DNA of 64,000 nt from Notospermus geniculatus (lineage: Eukaryota > Nemertea > Pilidiophora > Heteronemertea > Lineidae). A program made the translations under genes and the position numbers. The notes beneath the pieces are model-generated. The model ran no database searches. It worked only from the letters and a program-made list of their open reading frames with translations, and was not told the DNA's origin. Shown here one piece after another: positions 1 through 11,805 of this stretch (position 1 is the stretch's first letter; each line of letters starts with the position of its first letter). The stretch covers positions 201,085 to 265,084 of the forward strand of contig NMRB01000127.1 of NCBI GenBank assembly GCA_002633025.1, written 5' to 3'.

Positions 1-204
1 ATGGGACGTGAGAGGTCAGGTTTCCACATGACCTTGCAGAATATCTGCCTGAATGAAGAATTTTGATACAGATTTGTGTCAAAGGCAAAACCTGTCATTG
101 AAATATGGAGAGGCCCTGAAAATGTGGATCTAGATGCATGTGAGAGCATTATCCTAGCCTCTGGATACCAAAAAACCTAAATTCCCATCATCTGAATGTA
201 GGGA

Positions 205-436
205 ATTCCAATTCCCTGGCATGTGGAGGCTGGAATCCCAATTCCCCAGCATCTGGATGCAGGGATTCCCAATTCCTTACATCAGCGGGGGCAGAAAATC
301 CCGATTCCCTACATCTGGAATAGGCAACCGGAGGCAGGAAATCCCGATTCCCAGCATCTGGAGGAAGGAAATCCCGATTCCCAGCATCTGGAGGAAGGAA
401 ATCCCGATTTCCAGAATCTGGAAGCTGGAAATCCCC
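205..436. repeat. 30-bp minisatellite
   Basis: About eight diverged copies of a roughly 30-base unit built on ATCCCGATTCCCAGCATCTG. The copies at 320-435 are the most regular, with two nearly identical neighbours. Because 30 is divisible by three, both strands give long repetitive open frames (runs of IPIPSIWRKE on plus, NRDFLPPDAG on minus). These are repeat artefacts and not proteins. Confidence 0.85.
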
Positions 437-438
437 AG

Positions 439-487
439 CTGGGCTTTGTACGTCTCCATCAAGGCTGATGATGTCACAGAAATCAAG
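439..487 (+). CDS. possible internal exon
   Basis: A 49-base island sits between an AG acceptor (CCCCAG) and a good donor (AAG/GTAAGC). Only one frame is open, starting after one carried-over base and ending at a codon boundary; it reads WALYVSIKADDVTEIK, which looks protein-like. The acceptor lies in the last unit of the 30-base minisatellite and has no pyrimidine tract, which weakens the call. No family is recognised and no partner exon was found nearby. Splice-site quality at the donor and codon use are the only support. Confidence 0.25.
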
Positions 488-1549
488 GTAAGCAATCTCA
501 TGACCTGTACTGGACACAGCAACAGGTCGCCATTCCCAATGACGCCGCCTGGGATCCCACCACTATAACACCAACTGCTCTGATATCTCCCAATCCCTGT
601 GCGAATGCAGCATCAAAGAAACCAAGTGCTACGATTTATATCAATGGCCGCCACTCAGAGAANCTCCAAATGACCGGATTTTAGGTAGTGATGGATGCAG
701 CATGGCGAGGTCTATGGTCGTTCATGGCCCGATTTTTCAAAATTGAAATAACTAATTAGCAATTGCTTAATTAGTGGCCTGAAAAAGGTCAAAACAGAAA
801 ATTGAATAATTTTTGCTGTTTTCCTCTGAAATTCAAAAATCGGGGCTGGAACGGCCTTAGAGGAAGTTTTTTCCAGATCATATTCGAAATCAAATTGACC
901 ATCGATCCACGCACAAAAAAGAAATCGCTCGTGAAAATTTGTGAGAAAGTCCGCAACTTTCCCCGCGAGCCCTTTGTTATGGTAATGAAGAACGCGTGTG
1001 GAGTTGGTCACGTTCGGATAAAGCCTGTTAAAAAATCATCGACGACAGAGCTATTGTCAGGGAACGGCGTGACCTAATGGAAAGGCGTCGAAAGAGGTAT
1101 TGCGCAATACCATCCAGGGCCTAACATAAAGAACTATATTGAAACAGGCTATGATTGTGACCGACTGCGGTTGAGGCTATGAATAAATTCATTCAAATCA
1201 TTTCCATATTCAGCGGGAAAATACGCCGGGCTTGTCTCCACCGCCACCTTAATGTCATTAGAATCTCACAAAAATAGAGTTTGCGACTCACGTCAAGTTA
1301 GTGCAAAAGAAATGACCCAGGGCTAGATTTCACATTTCTGTTGTTGGACATGAATATCATAGAAAATAAACCTTGTGGAAGGACTTGCAGTATTGCTTTT
1401 CGATAGCTTGCAAATGAATCTCCAATAACTAAATCTAAAAGGCTATAAAACCATCAGGACTGTTGTTTTTAATATTGGGGGAATGTCTTGGCCTTCCCAG
1501 AAGGTTAGCGCAGAGAGTAGCGGCTCCAATGCCAGGGGTTACAGCAGCC
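488..1549. other. no gene seen
   Basis: About 1 kb of unique-looking sequence. Short overlapping frames on both strands at 712-1077 have no recognisable domain. One ambiguous base lies near 663. Nothing else can be supported. Confidence 0.5.
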
Positions 1550-1573
1550 CTCTGCCCTCCTGGTGGGGCAGAG
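1550..1573. other. short perfect inverted repeat
   Basis: CTCTGCCC and GGGCAGAG form an 8-bp stem around an 8-base loop. It could fold in RNA, but nothing around it assigns a role. Confidence 0.4.
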
Positions 1574-1790
1574 GTCAATGTAAGTTATAAGAATAGGGAA
1601 AACAGAGCCGGTAACTTATAGCCAATGAAAATACCACCACCAAAGTTAGATTATAGTGAATGAGGAAAACCAGTCCTGTTGGGTGAACAGCGTAAAGAAG
1701 GCATACATACCAAATCCTGGGAAATGAGAAAGGAAAGCAGAAAAAGAAAAAAGACGAAAATAAATAAATTCATAGGATAAAGCTACTCAC

Positions 1791-1811
1791 TCGCTCTGAG
1801 ATATATTCACA
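1791..1811 (-). CDS. possible 21-base microexon
   Basis: On the minus strand a strong acceptor (pyrimidine-rich CTCTCTTATATTTCAG) is followed after 21 bases by GTGAGTAG. The 21 bases are a multiple of three and read CEYISER in phase 0. That phase matches the end of the 78-base exon at 8565-8642, so both could belong to one minus-strand gene running leftwards. The chance of a random 21-base match is high, so this is a suggestion only. Confidence 0.18.
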
Positions 1812-1956
1812 CTGAAATATAAGAGAGATGCAAATTAAAGGAAACCTCCCACCTCTCCTTAACTTATTTATGGCCATCTTATTGAAGTCGTACACCGAAA
1901 TAGATTCATCACATTGGTCTAGCTCAGAAACCATCCTGAGGTGATCAGTGATGTTC

Positions 1957-2062
1957 TTAGCGCTTGCTCCCTACGTCACCGCACTTGCTCTTTACGTCAC
2001 CGCATTTGCTTCCTACGTCATCGTTTTGTGCGGTGACGTAAGCAGGGAGTGATAAGAACCAC
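1957..2062. repeat. palindromic element with TACGTCACCG repeats
   Basis: Three direct copies of a 21-base unit, CTTGCTCCCTACGTCACCGCA and variants, are followed by its reverse complement. The outer flanks (GTTCTTAGCG at left, GATAAGAAC at right) are also roughly inverted. Each unit holds a CRE-like TGACGTA. The palindrome at 45119-45162 carries a closely similar word, so this is probably a small dispersed family. Confidence 0.6.
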
Positions 2063-4399
2063 TCATTACCACAAGATGCTTGAAAATAGGCACTTATTTG
2101 CCACAAGCTCCACTAATTTGAAGAGAACTTTTCTTCTTTGAGTTCCTTCACACGTTATCATTGACGCCCTCTCATTCAAGCCACCGAGTATCTCGGAAAT
2201 GGAGCTAAGCTCTGTTAAAGCAGTCGTCTCATACTGACGATGGCCCTCTCAAACATCCACTGAAATAAATGCTTACTTGAAGTTGTTATTCGAATGATTG
2301 AAATGCCTGTACAATCTTAAAACCGATTAAAAACAACCGACCGACAATTATTTCAAGGGGTCAACATCGACCTGAACATCCATCAATACTTCCACATGTC
2401 TGCCTGTCGATCTTCCTCAGGCAATCACGTGACACCTTCCGCAGCGGGCAGTTGCATCCTCCAGGAGTATAATTATAGAAACAGTGTTTTTATCCGCCAG
2501 CCTATAATTGGACTAGCGTGTTCACAGCTGTGACATTTTTACTGTGATGATATTCCATAAACTGTTTACACGGTAAGAGAAAGTCCACATGCAAGATTTC
2601 CATTTTGTCAATTTGTTTTTATAACATCACAATTTGAATTTTATTTGCATACTGAATTCAATTTGGAAAGAATCTTGTTCTGAGGGAGGAATTACGTCAG
2701 AATTGCGCAGTGGAAACACCAGCTCTGTCACCTCTGAGGTTCCAGGTTCGACAGCTTTCGAACCAATAAACATTTCCCCATCTTCGCTTCTTCTTGTGTG
2801 TTCTCACTGAATTATACTTTAAAACTTGATATGATATTGCATTTTTCAATATCCTAACTTTTTAAAATGTAGACAACCCCCGTACTCTCAGAAAACGAAA
2901 ATCTTGACAAAAATCATATATCTTTTCTTTTTCTTGATAAACTTTTTAAAACTTCTTCAAGATTTTTATAAAACTTTATTACAATTTCCCACTTCTGACA
3001 AAATTAAAATTTGAGTCTAAATCCGTCACGGAATTCAATAAATTGACATTCTGCCCTCCCAGCAAGCACCTGCCTAACGAGACTAATAGGAAGCAAAAGA
3101 GATTTGTTGGAACAAAGGTCTGAGGTCAATCACATCAAAGCATCTTCCCCTCTGCTCATGATACAATATAATTAAGGGAGAGTTCAACTTAACAGTTTAA
3201 GGTGGCCCCCTCAGGCAACTACACTTTCAACCTGACAGGCAATTTGGCATCACCATTCAATTCACGGCTGTAGAAGGAAGTGTCTTAAAGAAAGGTCAAA
3301 GTTAAATATCGGAAAACTCGGCATTCTTTCCTACAATCAGTCACCAGAGTTAAGCACACTCGCCAGCTTATTCCGGTACGAAAGGAAAAGAATCATCCGA
3401 CGACGCTTTGGTAATGAGGCTACTTTATACCGAGCAGACGACAGCAACACCCTGAGGAACCAGCCAATCAAATCACACGCAGCAACTATCGTCGAATTCT
3501 TACGTTTCGAACACGGTTGTTTCTGATCGTTGATCATCATTTTTCTACCGGATCGCCGCCGGGGATCAGAATTCTTCCGCTGATTGCCAGCACTGATGAC
3601 CTGCCCTGGAGAATTTTCCTCCATCCTCGGCTCTGATTGGCTCCAAAGATGATTCAGTTCCGAGCGACAAATGTAATTTTTATGGAATTCACGACAAATT
3701 GACACGGCGTGACACTTTTCATACGTGGAGATGCTAATATTTCGAGGAAGATAGACGGTCAAGGGTCATTCGCTCTACATGATACAGTTTTTCACAACTG
3801 TTCTCCAGTGCAATATTCTTGGTAGATAGAATCATGATATCTGCTGAATAAACAGACACCGTCTGTAATGACAGGTTTCTATCTATTTATGCCTCTTCAT
3901 GACATTATTCTACATGCAGGATAGATCTGTTATAGGATTTGGGGAACGAGGGAGTTACCGGTCCTTGTTGTTGAAAATCTGGCCTTTCACAAACAGTGGC
4001 AGTTTTCTTTCCCGTAAAAGCGACACACTGGACGTGAAGACAAAACAACAGATAATTTTAGAACCACCCCGTATCCAAGCAATCCTGTCCCAACCTCATC
4101 AACCAGTGAAAAACCATTGACAACTTCTCATCATGATGTTTTTCTGTCGATCGTCTGGAGTTACCGATTATCCCGACTTCCCCGACATGGGGTGATCCGC
4201 CGTGAAGATACGAGCCGGTGTCACAGGTCGACGTTAGACCTCATTCATCAGAGCGTCACTGATCCTTGCATACAATATTCTAGCTGTGGTGATATGGTAT
4301 GATTGGACATGGTCCCATCAGGGGAATGTTATGGAAATACTTATTGCTTAATCTATATCTTCATGAACATACTATCATTCACTGTTAACCCTATTCTTG
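2063..4399. other. no supported gene
   Basis: Mostly unique AT-rich sequence. The minus-strand frame at 3337-3762 (141 codons, basic, ending NKLASVLNSGD) is the longest here. It has no recognisable domain, and its splice context and codon use are not convincing. Confidence 0.4.
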
Positions 4400-4790
4400 A
4401 CCTCAGCGTGGGCGAGTCTTTGCCCAACAAACAATACATGGGCTACCCAGTTCAAACCCCAAAGCAACGGAGACTTGCTGGTGTGTCGCTGGCAGGGCAC
4501 TTAATTGATTCAGGAAGTCAACAATACAGATAAAGGGCCTACCCAGTTCAAGCCCCACAAGAGTGGAGTCCTTCTGGTGTGTGCCTGGCACGGCACTTGA
4601 TTCAGAATGTCAACAAAACAGAAGTCGGACCCACCCAGATCAAACTCCACAGCAATGAACCCTTTGGTGAGTCACTGGCAAGGCACTTAGCCAAAAACAC
4701 AGAAGTAGGGCCAACCCAGTTCGAACCCCAAAGCAATGGAGTCGAGCAGTGTGTCACTGGCAAGTCACTCCATTCTGCATAGGATACCAA
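4400..4790. repeat. diverged tandem repeat, about 95-bp unit
   Basis: Four imperfect copies share CCCAGTTCAAACCCCAAAGC, a GAGTCACTGGCARGGCACTT-like block and a CAACAA/AAAACACAGAAGT joint. Frames called through it on both strands repeat the same peptide words and are artefacts. Confidence 0.7.
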
Positions 4791-5591
4791 AGGAGGCAGG
4801 CCAACAATATGGAACACCGATCACGCAGACCACGCGAGAATATACGCGTGGTTTTGAACTGATAGTACACCAATGCCACCTATTATTCATGACGATTCAA
4901 GGTGTGATTGGCCGTGCTTGGTGAACCGCATCTCTCGAACAATGGGCCTAGGTCAACGCTAGGTGTCTCGTCTGCTCTATCAGTAGTCATCACGTGACCA
5001 ATTGGCGCTCCCCATTGGCAGGGTAGGAGGAAGGTTACCCGTTACCCGCACACCACCAGTCAAAAGGAGATATGACTTGCGCATCGCAGACCACAAACTT
5101 AAGCTTCTTCCCTTGCGAGAGACATTCTCGTTAAGGACCAGTGTCAGAAAAGTAAGGAGAGATAAGCCAGGGAGTGATTTTGTAGGATTAGCAAGACCTG
5201 ATCAGGGTAAGCTTGCAGAGAAATCTTCCACTCCCGTGACAGGCTTATCCGACTCTCTTTATCCCGCCGAATCAGAGCCAGACACCGCTCAAAGACATTA
5301 TTTATAAACAAGAAGCCATAAATGTTGTATTTGATGGCATTTTTTCCCATTCTAGCGTAATAGGATTATGTCCACGAAGCCTGAACGACTTGATTGGCCA
5401 AGAAATTATGATCACATGTCAAGAGGGCTGATATTTTTTGCATCAATCAGATTGCTTCTACTCATTGGACAATAAATGATGATTCTGCTCGGGTAGAGAT
5501 TTGACTTTTGGTATCTATCGATTTCAAAGGGCTGTTTCATTGCTTGGCGTGTGTCACGGCCATGGCCTTGCAGAGCAAAGCCAATAGATTT

Positions 5592-5725
5592 GTCTCGCGA
5601 GCAGCCATCTTGCCGAAATTAGGTCATCACCATGGGAATTCTCTTGAATGACTGGTGATTGGTTCTCCCATCCCCCAGTGGGGGAAATCACCATGACAAT
5701 GACCTAATTTTGGCTAGCGAAACTC
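5592..5725. repeat. imperfect inverted repeat
   Basis: The arms (AAATTAGGTCAT at left, ATGACCTAATTTT at right, with flanking CTCGCGAGCAGCCA and TGGCTAGCGA) face each other around about 70 bases. It looks like an eroded palindromic element. Confidence 0.45.
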
Positions 5726-6514
5726 ATTTATTGGATAACGAAGCACAAGTATGGAACACGGAGTTTGGGCCATCGCTGCTCAAAGAAAAGGGATCGAAGA
5801 GGGTGAACCCACTCCCTCAACGGTGACAAGCACCGATATTTCAACTACCATTCTTGCAGCCCCAACCCCGGTACGGCTCTCGGCCTGCTCACAACCACCA
5901 ACTCTGATTTGACGCAAATGCCATCTTTCATGACCATTAGTCCGTTCCTCCTTTCATGCTTTTGAGGATAATGGTGACATTGTCCAGTGACGGTCATTTA
6001 GCTATCACGAAATGCCAGGGTTGACGTGTCTTTCATCCAGGCCTCAGTAATTTCATCTTTTGATGGACACTGTTCCACCTCAGTTGATTGTATAAAGAAA
6101 TCTCCCCAGTCGACAGAGCACAAAAGATTGAGCACTCAAAGAACAAAAATAGCATCAGATGAACCAAAGCAGCCGTTTATCCACTTTGAAGGCTCTAGCA
6201 AAAAGGTTCTCCAGTTATATGAGAGATACTTTACTGGCCATTTTTAAAAATGGACATCAAAAGGCCGATCTTGCCACAAGAGGATGAACCATGTGATAAG
6301 ATTGGAAGAAGCTGTTAGCTTTTTCTCTTAAATTAACTTAGAGATATCCTTTGAAGGGATCAGTATAGGTGGCAGAGGGAGGGCTGCTCTCTATTTTAGC
6401 TTTGGAAAAGAACACATTTGGTTGAAGACTGGTGGACACGCCAACGTTCTTTTTGCCTTGGTCGTTTGATGCCCTGGCATCAAGCTGGCTTCATAAAAGG
6501 TTTAGGGATTTAAC

Positions 6515-6620
6515 TCCCAGTGGTAGGCGCTGTTGCTCTTAATGCTGGCAAGGGCGTCATATGCCAAAGGTCGTTGGTTCGAATCCAGCAAAGTACTGCT
6601 CTTGGCATAAAAACGGCATT
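6515..6620 (+). repeat. tRNA-derived SINE fragment
   Basis: An internal promoter B-box-like GGTTCGAATCC lies at about 6573, with a poorly preserved tRNA-like upstream part and a CAAAGTACTGCT tail. Similar B-box-plus-tail blocks occur near 25200, 49755 and 52028, so this is a dispersed SINE and not a tRNA gene. Confidence 0.5.
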
Positions 6621-7567
6621 TGAGCGGTAGCCTAAAACCCGATCAATCTCCAGCCTGTGTTATACCTCATCGATTCAATTAGTTCCTTCAGCAGCAAAGC
6701 TGGTCTAAATTGATGCCATCAGCATCAACGTAAAACACTTTGACGGCTTCTGTCAAACTTTTTAGCAGATCGTCGATTTTTTTCTCGGAATTGAAATTTA
6801 ATCCAATTTCCTTACGTCATGAGGTACTGAAAGTTTCGAATTACACTATACTGTTTTTTGATGCCACGCTTTAACTCTCGTGGCAAAAGTAAAGTGTGAC
6901 AAACTTCTGAATTGCCAACACCAACAACATTGAGGTAAAGTTCAAACAGTAAATTATGTATTAGGATGCAGGTTGGTGGTTCTCACAGTCCAGCCTCCAG
7001 ATATCACATCAACACACTCATAAACATCCTCATAACCGCACAAACCAAAACAGCCCACAGCAGATTCCAGCAAACTTTCGATGACAGGTAGTCTGTAATT
7101 ATTTCCTTTTCTTTATCCAAGCAGCGACTAATTAAATTATGGAATTAAGACACTGTCATTTCCATTTCTGCCTCCGAAATTATGATTTGCCCTGAGCAAA
7201 TGCAGCATAATTGGAACACATGCCGTAAAATGGATTTTATGGAAATTACTATCCGATAGGTGTAACGGAAGTTGGATGAGATGGCATGTCTTAGGAATTG
7301 TTGTCGCTGGGGATATAATGGCACGCTGTTGGTAAATTGATGGCAGTCGTGAAGCACCTCAGGCGTGGAGCTATGATTTGGGGATGAAGGCTCCCTTGGC
7401 ACTTTAGGTAAAAGCTTTACGGTCATAATTGCATAGATGTTTACCAATTTCAAAAATTAAGGTCATTTCCACTTCAGCAATTTGCCTCACGCTGCACGGA
7501 TTCTACAAGCGTTTGTCAAGTCTTGACCTGTTGTGTTGTAACAAAGAATAACACTGGCTTTTTACAG

Positions 7568-7613
7568 TCTCTTTACCTTTTGAAAGAAGGAACCCAATGG
7601 CAGTGACCGTGAG
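7568..7613 (+). CDS. possible internal exon
   Basis: A pyrimidine-containing acceptor (GGCTTTTTACAG) and a donor (GAG/GTAAGC) bound 46 bases. One frame is open, after two carried-over bases, and reads SLPFERRNPMAVTV. No family is recognised. Short length and absence of neighbours make it uncertain. Confidence 0.2.
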
Positions 7614-8506
7614 GTAAGCACTGGAAACCACTGAATTGGAAATGATCTACCTGAAATTTCAACTGGCAGATTACGTGCTGTGGCTCGCTGGGACAGAAAC
7701 TTGTTCAGAAATAAGTCTTCCCACAGACACAAAATCAAAAGTCAAGTCGATGATTACTTGCAACTTTGCCAGATCGACGACATGCCAAAAAGTACATTTA
7801 TTTTGATTAATCAAAAAGCGTTGTAGCAACCCTCATTATGCACATTTCATCAGTGTGTTTTTCTCGAGATGACGCAGAGCTCCACCAGAGTCAAAATGGC
7901 TATGAACACTCCAAAGAATTCCACTCAATTCTGAAAGCAACAGCAAACCCTTGATAGCAACAAGAAATTGACAAAGTTACTCCGCATCGCTATCATTAAA
8001 TGAAATTTGCATTTTCAGTTGAGAGGTTATTTTCTTGAATCTATAGACACGCGTCTTGACTTCATGCTCCAATAGTACGTAATTCTAAAGCCGATATGTT
8101 AGCATAATGGTGTTAGCGGTGACTACATATCAGCCATGTTAGAACTATTGGGAACGTCAGGGCGAGCAACGCAGCAGGTCTTCTCTTAAAATTTACACAT
8201 TAGTTCACAATGGGATTGATCACTGTGAGCTAATTTGCATTTACAAAGTGCATCTTCGTCAAAGTTGAAGATTCTTTCTTACAAAGCTTCCCTCGAATTA
8301 TCAGATCCAGTTTCGTCTTACATGTCTATAGCTAATGGAAACTTTCATGTTGAAAGAATAGACGACGAGGTAGTCTTTCAAACTTTCGTGTTTATTGCAT
8401 CATTCGAGCCAACATGTACATGTACACTTGAAGCGTACATCTTCAGCGTTTACTTCCATGGCGTCTCGAAAATCCAGGATCGTTTCTCGAAATTTCGACG
8501 TTCTAT

Positions 8507-8550
8507 GATTGATTGATTGATTGACTGATTGATTGATTGATTGATTGATC
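8507..8550. repeat. (ATTG)n tetranucleotide microsatellite
   Basis: About ten GATT units, one interrupted (GACT), end 14 bases from the exon edge at 8565. On the minus strand this places the array inside the intron directly after the splice donor. Confidence 0.9.
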
Positions 8551-8564
8551 GATCAGATACTTAC

Positions 8565-8642
8565 GTCTTCTTCTGTCGTGTCCACATGATGATGGTGGGG
8601 ATGATCTCCTTCGTGTTCTTCTAACCGAGCTAATAACTTATC
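8565..8642 (-). CDS. internal exon, unknown His/Glu-rich protein
   Basis: This is the clearest single exon in the window. On the minus strand a good acceptor (TATATTTTCCAG) opens 78 bases that end in a near-consensus donor (GAC/GTAAGTATC). Length is exactly 26 codons, phase 0 at both ends, and the other two frames are closed by stops within 14 bases. It encodes DKLLARLEEHEGDH followed by PHHHH and VDTTEED: an amphipathic acidic/basic stretch, a four-histidine run and an acidic tail. No domain was recognised; the histidine-rich acidic stretch would suit a flexible, possibly metal-binding linker, but that is inference. The frame runs open upstream through the acceptor, so a gene caller may overextend it. 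A tetranucleotide microsatellite starts just past the donor. Confidence 0.55.
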
Positions 8643-8831
8643 CTGGAAAATATAACAAACAAAAACTCTGTAAAGGTTGTTAATTAGTCCTGGAACTTGA
8701 TTGATCATTCCAAATAGGTCGACATAAAACTGAGAAAAAAAATAACGAGTGGGCCTCATTTCCAATGAAGCCAATCATGTGGAGGCGAAGTTCAACTTGA
8801 GGAATGTCAACGAAGTTCGATAAAGTGCTGG

Positions 8832-8935
8832 TATGGATCTCTCACCTACCGTGGAGGTAGGTAAAGGTACTTTTATACATAACAAAGTTTGAGTACTCTA
8901 GAAAGAGGTGAAGGTACTGCATACAAAGTATGTGT
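8832..8935. repeat. two-copy tandem repeat, about 55 bp
   Basis: Two diverged copies of GAGGTRRRTAAAGGTACT through GAGTACTCTAG or GTGTACTCTAG. This is a short local duplication. Confidence 0.5.
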
Positions 8936-10548
8936 ACTCTAGGTTAATTTTACGAGAATTTTGAGCCGCCTCCTTAGCAGGTTTTGTTGATGTTTACCAA
9001 AGATTCTCACTTTGAATAACAAATGCCCAGCGATGGGCGTTTTGTAGAGATGAAGGAGCGAACTCGGGCTCTAGACTGAGTTAGGCCTTCAAAGATATCT
9101 GAATCATCACACTGGCAGGCGGAGTTTCTTTACCCGGAGATGCAGTGCGTTAAGACCTGACATCGAATATCGTATGCAGAGACGGGCTTCTAAGCCAATG
9201 TCCCGGCAGTTTTCATCACGTCACTAAATCATGACCTTGATGATAAATCGAGCGATTAAAACCTGTTAGCCATCAAACATCACGCAATTGGCTCTTTACA
9301 TGATGAATCAATCAGAGTACAACGATAGTGTGGATTTTATCAGACGAAATCACTGGATTTGATTGATGAAGATGAAGGAATGGAAGACGTTAGGGAAGCG
9401 AATTTTTGAACCATTTTTCGGTTCTGCCAATAGGCAGTAGAAGGCAATGCAGTATCGCTGAATGCTGCACATCAGTCGACTCGCGAAGGTGGCTCAGATA
9501 TGGGGAACACTAGAAAACGTTACACCGAAACAACAGGCGATCGTTGGCCTTGATGGGGGCTGTCGTGAACTTCAGAAACCTGATATCTCGCGATCGCATG
9601 AAGTGCATTTATCGAGAAGACCCTTCATATTCAACCCCATAAACCACATGAAGAAGATCATATTCCTTTGTGAAAACCATAAGAGTATCGGATTCACAGA
9701 AAAGGTTAGAGTCAACTTCATGAATATCGACAGTAATCAAAGAACAGAAAACATCTCAAGTTGTCATGGATATCTTGTGAAACCTTGTCAGAAATTTTAT
9801 TGATTTCAACTTGAAACTTTGTATTCAGCTGTGATTGAATGTCATTTAAACATAGTTCAATCGATCCTTAGAACGGCAGGGAATGATTCCAGGGCATCCA
9901 GTGTTAAGACTCCAGGGCATGACGGGATCGTCCTTGGACCAAGGTCATTAGTCCAAAGCTCTTGATGTGATACTCAGATTAACCAACACCAGGGTCTGAC
10001 CATTCTAGAAATCCCACCGACTAATTGCCGAACATGACATTAACCTCTCCACATCACTATCAATCTCTTTTCCGTGCAAATCTGACTTTCTAACATCATT
10101 GGACTCAAGCTGGAGAGTCTCTAAGTATGATTGATCAAGTTCCATGAGGTAAGCCAAAGAGATTATTCAGTCTGATACGCCAGACTTAGAGAGATGAATG
10201 ACCAACTGCTTAAACTAGAGAAAAAACTACGAACATGTCTTTTTCTATGTGACCAATTCGAAGTGGTTTCAGTGTCGTTGTGGGAAGACGGTGGATCAAA
10301 ATAACAGCTTTTCCGTGTACTGACATGTACACTGTAATGTACATTATAACTGTTACCACAATAAACCACCTTCCCACTGATTGCTAGCGGAAATACCCTC
10401 ATTTACCATAGATGGCAAAGTTGCTGACGGTGTTTGATCGGTTACGAATGAGCAAGCAATGCCAAGTCATACTTTAATGAAATTTGACGGAATTAGATCC
10501 ATGTACACGTACCAGTAGAATCATAAAGTAATGTTGGAGCAGTCAGCC
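8936..10548. other. no supported gene
   Basis: The sequence appears unique. The plus frame at 9462-9803 (113 codons) has no recognisable domain and no convincing splice sites. GTACATGTAC-like words occur near 10330. Confidence 0.4.
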
Positions 10549-10706
10549 GCGCTTATTGCCAAAAGATGGCAACAAAGTTCGAGCTGACCAATACAATATA
10601 AAATTCTCCTGATCTGATTGGTGCTCAGCCAAACACGAATGGATCCGCTCGACACTGAATTGGGCCGTAGTGACACCTATTGGTCAACTGACTGACAGCT
10701 CCTATT
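10549..10706 (+). repeat. dispersed repeat, copy 1
   Basis: About 155 bases match the reverse complement of 23525-23673 at roughly 80 percent by eye. Shared blocks are GCTTATTGCCAAAAGATGGC, GACCAATACAA, GATTGGTGCTCAG, GAATTGGGC and GTGACACCTATTGGTCAACT. It contains two inverted CCAAT words. It has no tRNA-like head and no clear terminal repeats, so its class is unknown. Confidence 0.65.
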
Positions 10707-11039
10707 CCTTTATGGTAGTATAAGTACAGACAGAGAGTGCTGATAAAACACACCTTCCTACATAACACTCAACCCACAACCTATAACCCGACCAAAACAA
10801 GTTTTTATTGAAAATCACAGACGCCAGACATCAATAAATCTATCCTGACGTCATTTGTTGGGGTCTGTCTTCAGTGTTTCGTCAACATTTCCACCCACAA
10901 TATTTGCCATTGTAAACAACATGCACCTCCACTTCATACACGTCATATACATGTACGTACAACACAGTGAGCAAGTGACTTATTCAAGATGGACTTAGGC
11001 CTATTATAAGATGGGAAAAGAGGGTTTTGTTATGGAGCA

Positions 11040-11200
11040 GGGGACATCTATGCCTGCCACCAATGAAGACATGGGTTCGTCCCCGGTTGCCTCTGGCTTA
11101 ATGTGATAAAGAGTGTACCCTCTCCACGACATCATAGGTTAGTCCAGTTTCCTCCTACATTACAAAGATAATACCCAGTTTGGTGCCCTACAAAAGGAAT
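11040..11200 (+). repeat. possible SINE-like fragment
   Basis: GACATGGGTTCGTCCCCGG resembles a degenerate tRNA B box and is followed by a CCTCTCCACGACATC-type tail. No second copy was found in the window, so the call is weak. Confidence 0.25.
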
Positions 11201-11233
11201 CAGACAGCCAACACTTCAAGTGGTGAATATAAG

Positions 11234-11278
11234 CTTGGAGGAATTATACTTGCCAAGTATACTAGTAATTCCTCCAAG
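11234..11278. repeat. 45-base hairpin
   Basis: CTTGGAGGAATTA and TAATTCCTCCAAG form a perfect 13-bp stem, with inner TACTTG/CAAGTA able to extend it. It is probably a tiny palindromic element. Confidence 0.65.
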
Positions 11279-11704
11279 ATATAACCAAATACAATTATTG
11301 GTCCAAGTTCAAATATAAAGGAAAACTATAGATGAATCTTTTATCAAGAATCAGTTTGGAAGAAGACCAAACAGCAAACGCTTTTAATGTTTGTCCTTGA
11401 AGACAACAGGTGAATATCTCGAGTTCACCGACATCATTTGATCAGAGATTCAATGTCTGGAGACAAATGTATCAGTTTTCGATATAATATAAAAGTATGA
11501 AGGATGAAGAAAGCTTGAGGCGCGGTGTGGGTTTATCAATATGTGATCAGAGGAAAAAAGAGTTGGAAACCGATATATCCTTTATATAGGGCGTAGTCTG
11601 ATACTTTAAGAGCATGGCTTTTCATAAACATCTGAATTTGTTGATCGATTTCAAGAGGTAATTGGCCTGGGGTGATTTTGGCTCAAGTAGTTTCAATTTC
11701 TGAA

Positions 11705-11805
11705 GGTCAGGCTTAGTCTCGCGCAGCCAACCGTTTTGTTCCTCAGTGCTGCTACACTTGATCCCAGATTCGAAACAGCGGCTGGGTGACCGAGACTAGG
11801 TCAGG
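11705..11805. mobile_element. CTAGTCTCG-type palindromic MITE
   Basis: TTAGTCTCGCGCAGCCAACCG at left and CGGCTGGGTGACCGAGACTAG at right are imperfect inverted arms around about 45 bases. Palindromes of this type are familiar from several invertebrate genomes. GTCTAGTCTCGGGTTGC near 16545 may be half of another copy. Confidence 0.5.

Noticed and set aside
188-568. Repeated frames rich in IPIPSIW or NRDFLPP
   Set aside because: A 30-base tandem repeat; only the 49 bases after it have exon-like features.
3337-3762. 141-codon minus frame as a gene
   Set aside because: No domain, no splice logic, basic composition without protein-like periodicity.
4403-4817. Overlapping frames with repeated VGPT and ARHL words
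   Set aside because: They are translations of a 95-base diverged tandem repeat.
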